From NCBI GenBank assembly GCA_903902915.1, contig CAIUWR010000045.1, positions 186,001 through 250,000 on the forward strand: 64,000 nucleotides of DNA. Reading direction: 5' to 3'. Under the pieces are notes generated by a model, which made no database searches, was not told the DNA's origin, and was given only the letters and a program-made list of their open reading frames with translations. This document shows positions 62,877 through 64,000 of the stretch, in pieces (position 1 is the first letter of the stretch; every line of letters begins with the position of its first letter). A program made the translations under genes and the position numbers. Source of the DNA: an uncultured Hyphomicrobiales bacterium. GTDB lineage: Bacteria; Pseudomonadota; Alphaproteobacteria; Rhizobiales; Beijerinckiaceae.

Positions 62877-64000
62877 ATGACCCTGCTGACCGCACATCCC
62901 AGCCGCCGCACGCTCGCGCGCCTGCTTGGCGCCTCAGCGGGGGCGCTCGCCATGCCTTCGATCATCCGCGCGCAGGACAGCGTCATCCGCATCGGCGTGC
63001 TGGGCGACCTGTCGGGCTATTCCATGGAGATCGGCGGCCCCGGCGCGGTCATCGCCACGCGCATGGCGGTGGAGGACCATGGGAGCAAAGCGGCGGGCAT
63101 GGCGGTGGAAGTCTTGCAGGCGGATTTCCTCAACAAGCCCGACGTCGCCTCGCAGATCGCCCGGCGCTGGTTCGATGTGGATGACGTGGACGCCATCACC
63201 GATCTGCCCAACACCCCCTCCGCGCTGGCCGTGGCGCGGCTGGGCAAGGAGCGCGAGCGCATCATTCTGGTGGCGGAAGCCGCCACGCCCGAACTCACCA
63301 CCGGCCAATGCTCCCCCACCACCTTCCACCATGCCGACGACACGAACGCGCTTGCTGCGGGCACGGCGAAGGCGCTGCTGGAACAGGGGCTGAAGAGCTG
63401 GTTCTTCCTCACCGCCGATTTCGGTTTCGGCCACCAGATGCAGGCCTCCGCCGAGCGCGTGGTGCGCGAGGGCGGCGGCACGGTTGTGGGCGCGGTGCGC
63501 CATCCGCTCGCCGCCTCCGATTTCAGCTCGTTCCTGTTGCAGGCGCAGGCCTCCAAGGCGCAGGTCATCGCGCTGGCCAATGTGGGCGAGGACACCACCA
63601 CCGCCATCAAACAGGCGGCGGAATTTGGCATCGGCGCCGGGCCGCAGGTCATCGCGGGCTTGCTGATGGTGATCAGCGACATCAAGGCGCTGGGGCTCGA
63701 TGTGGCGAAGGGCCTCTATGTCACCGAGGGCTTCTATTGGGACGCCAACGACAAGGCGCGTGATTTCGCCAAGCGCTTCGCGGCGCGCAACGGCGGCAAG
63801 GTTCCCACCAAGGCCCATGCGGCCAATTATATCGGCGTGCGCCATTATCTCGACGCGGTGGAGGCGGCGGGCTCCAAAGCGCCGCAGGCCGTCATGGCGA
63901 AGATGCGCGAACTGCCCATCGACTATCTCGGCAAGCCCGCGCGGCTGCGCGAGGACGGGCGCGTGATCTATGATCTCGATCTCTTCCAGGTGAAGAGCCC
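62877..64000 (+). CDS. ABC transporter substrate-binding protein (branched-chain amino-acid/Peripla_BP_6 type), truncated at window end
   Basis: MTLLTAHPSRRTLARLLGASAGALAMPSIIRAQDSVIRIGVLGDLSGYSMEIGGPGAVIATRMAVEDHG...; TAT-like signal. AGGAG site before ATG 62877; no stop before the window end. Confidence 0.9.
   Translation, partial: MTLLTAHPSRRTLARLLGASAGALAMPSIIRAQDSVIRIGVLGDLSGYSMEIGGPGAVIATRMAVEDHGSKAAGMAVEVLQADFLNKPDVASQIARRWFDVDDVDAITDLPNTPSALAVARLGKERERIILVAEAATPELTTGQCSPTTFHHADDTNALAAGTAKALLEQGLKSWFFLTADFGFGHQMQASAERVVREGGGTVVGAVRHPLAASDFSSFLLQAQASKAQVIALANVGEDTTTAIKQAAEFGIGAGPQVIAGLLMVISDIKALGLDVAKGLYVTEGFYWDANDKARDFAKRFAARNGGKVPTKAHAANYIGVRHYLDAVEAAGSKAPQAVMAKMRELPIDYLGKPARLREDGRVIYDLDLFQVKS

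Overview
This is a high-GC, densely coding chromosomal window whose gene content looks alphaproteobacterial (probably Rhizobiales-like). It shows no sign of prophage, IS elements or CRISPR. From left to right it carries: cytochrome bc1 genes (cyt b truncated at the left edge, plus the Rieske subunit); trmL; a HigBA toxin-antitoxin pair; a GtrA-like protein; carB with a candidate attenuator leader; greA; a KGG-motif protein; an ELM1-like protein; mbfA with an upstream Irr/ICE-type palindrome; a polar amino-acid ABC transporter divergent from argE; a Tim44-domain protein; an extensin-like protein; a MoxR/DUF58/DUF4159/VWA-like cluster; cca; an Omp25/31-type porin; a cold-shock protein; rlmJ; RNase T2; prfC; two adjacent RND efflux systems (one MdtABC-like with its own outer-membrane factor); a small aromatic-catabolism-like group; the four-gene Anbu proteasome-homologue operon (ATP-grasp, alpha-E, transglutaminase, Anbu); a TPP riboswitch with thiC; and a truncated ABC substrate-binding protein. 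The observations most worth following up are the Anbu operon with an unusual tandem-palindrome site upstream, the carB leader (Arg-rich ORF ending in an intrinsic terminator), an orphan minus-strand terminator upstream of the Tim44-domain gene (small RNA or attenuator), and several regulatory sites (ICE, CtrA-like, GCATGC tandem operator). All calls come from reading the sequence and the supplied translations. No database searches were run.
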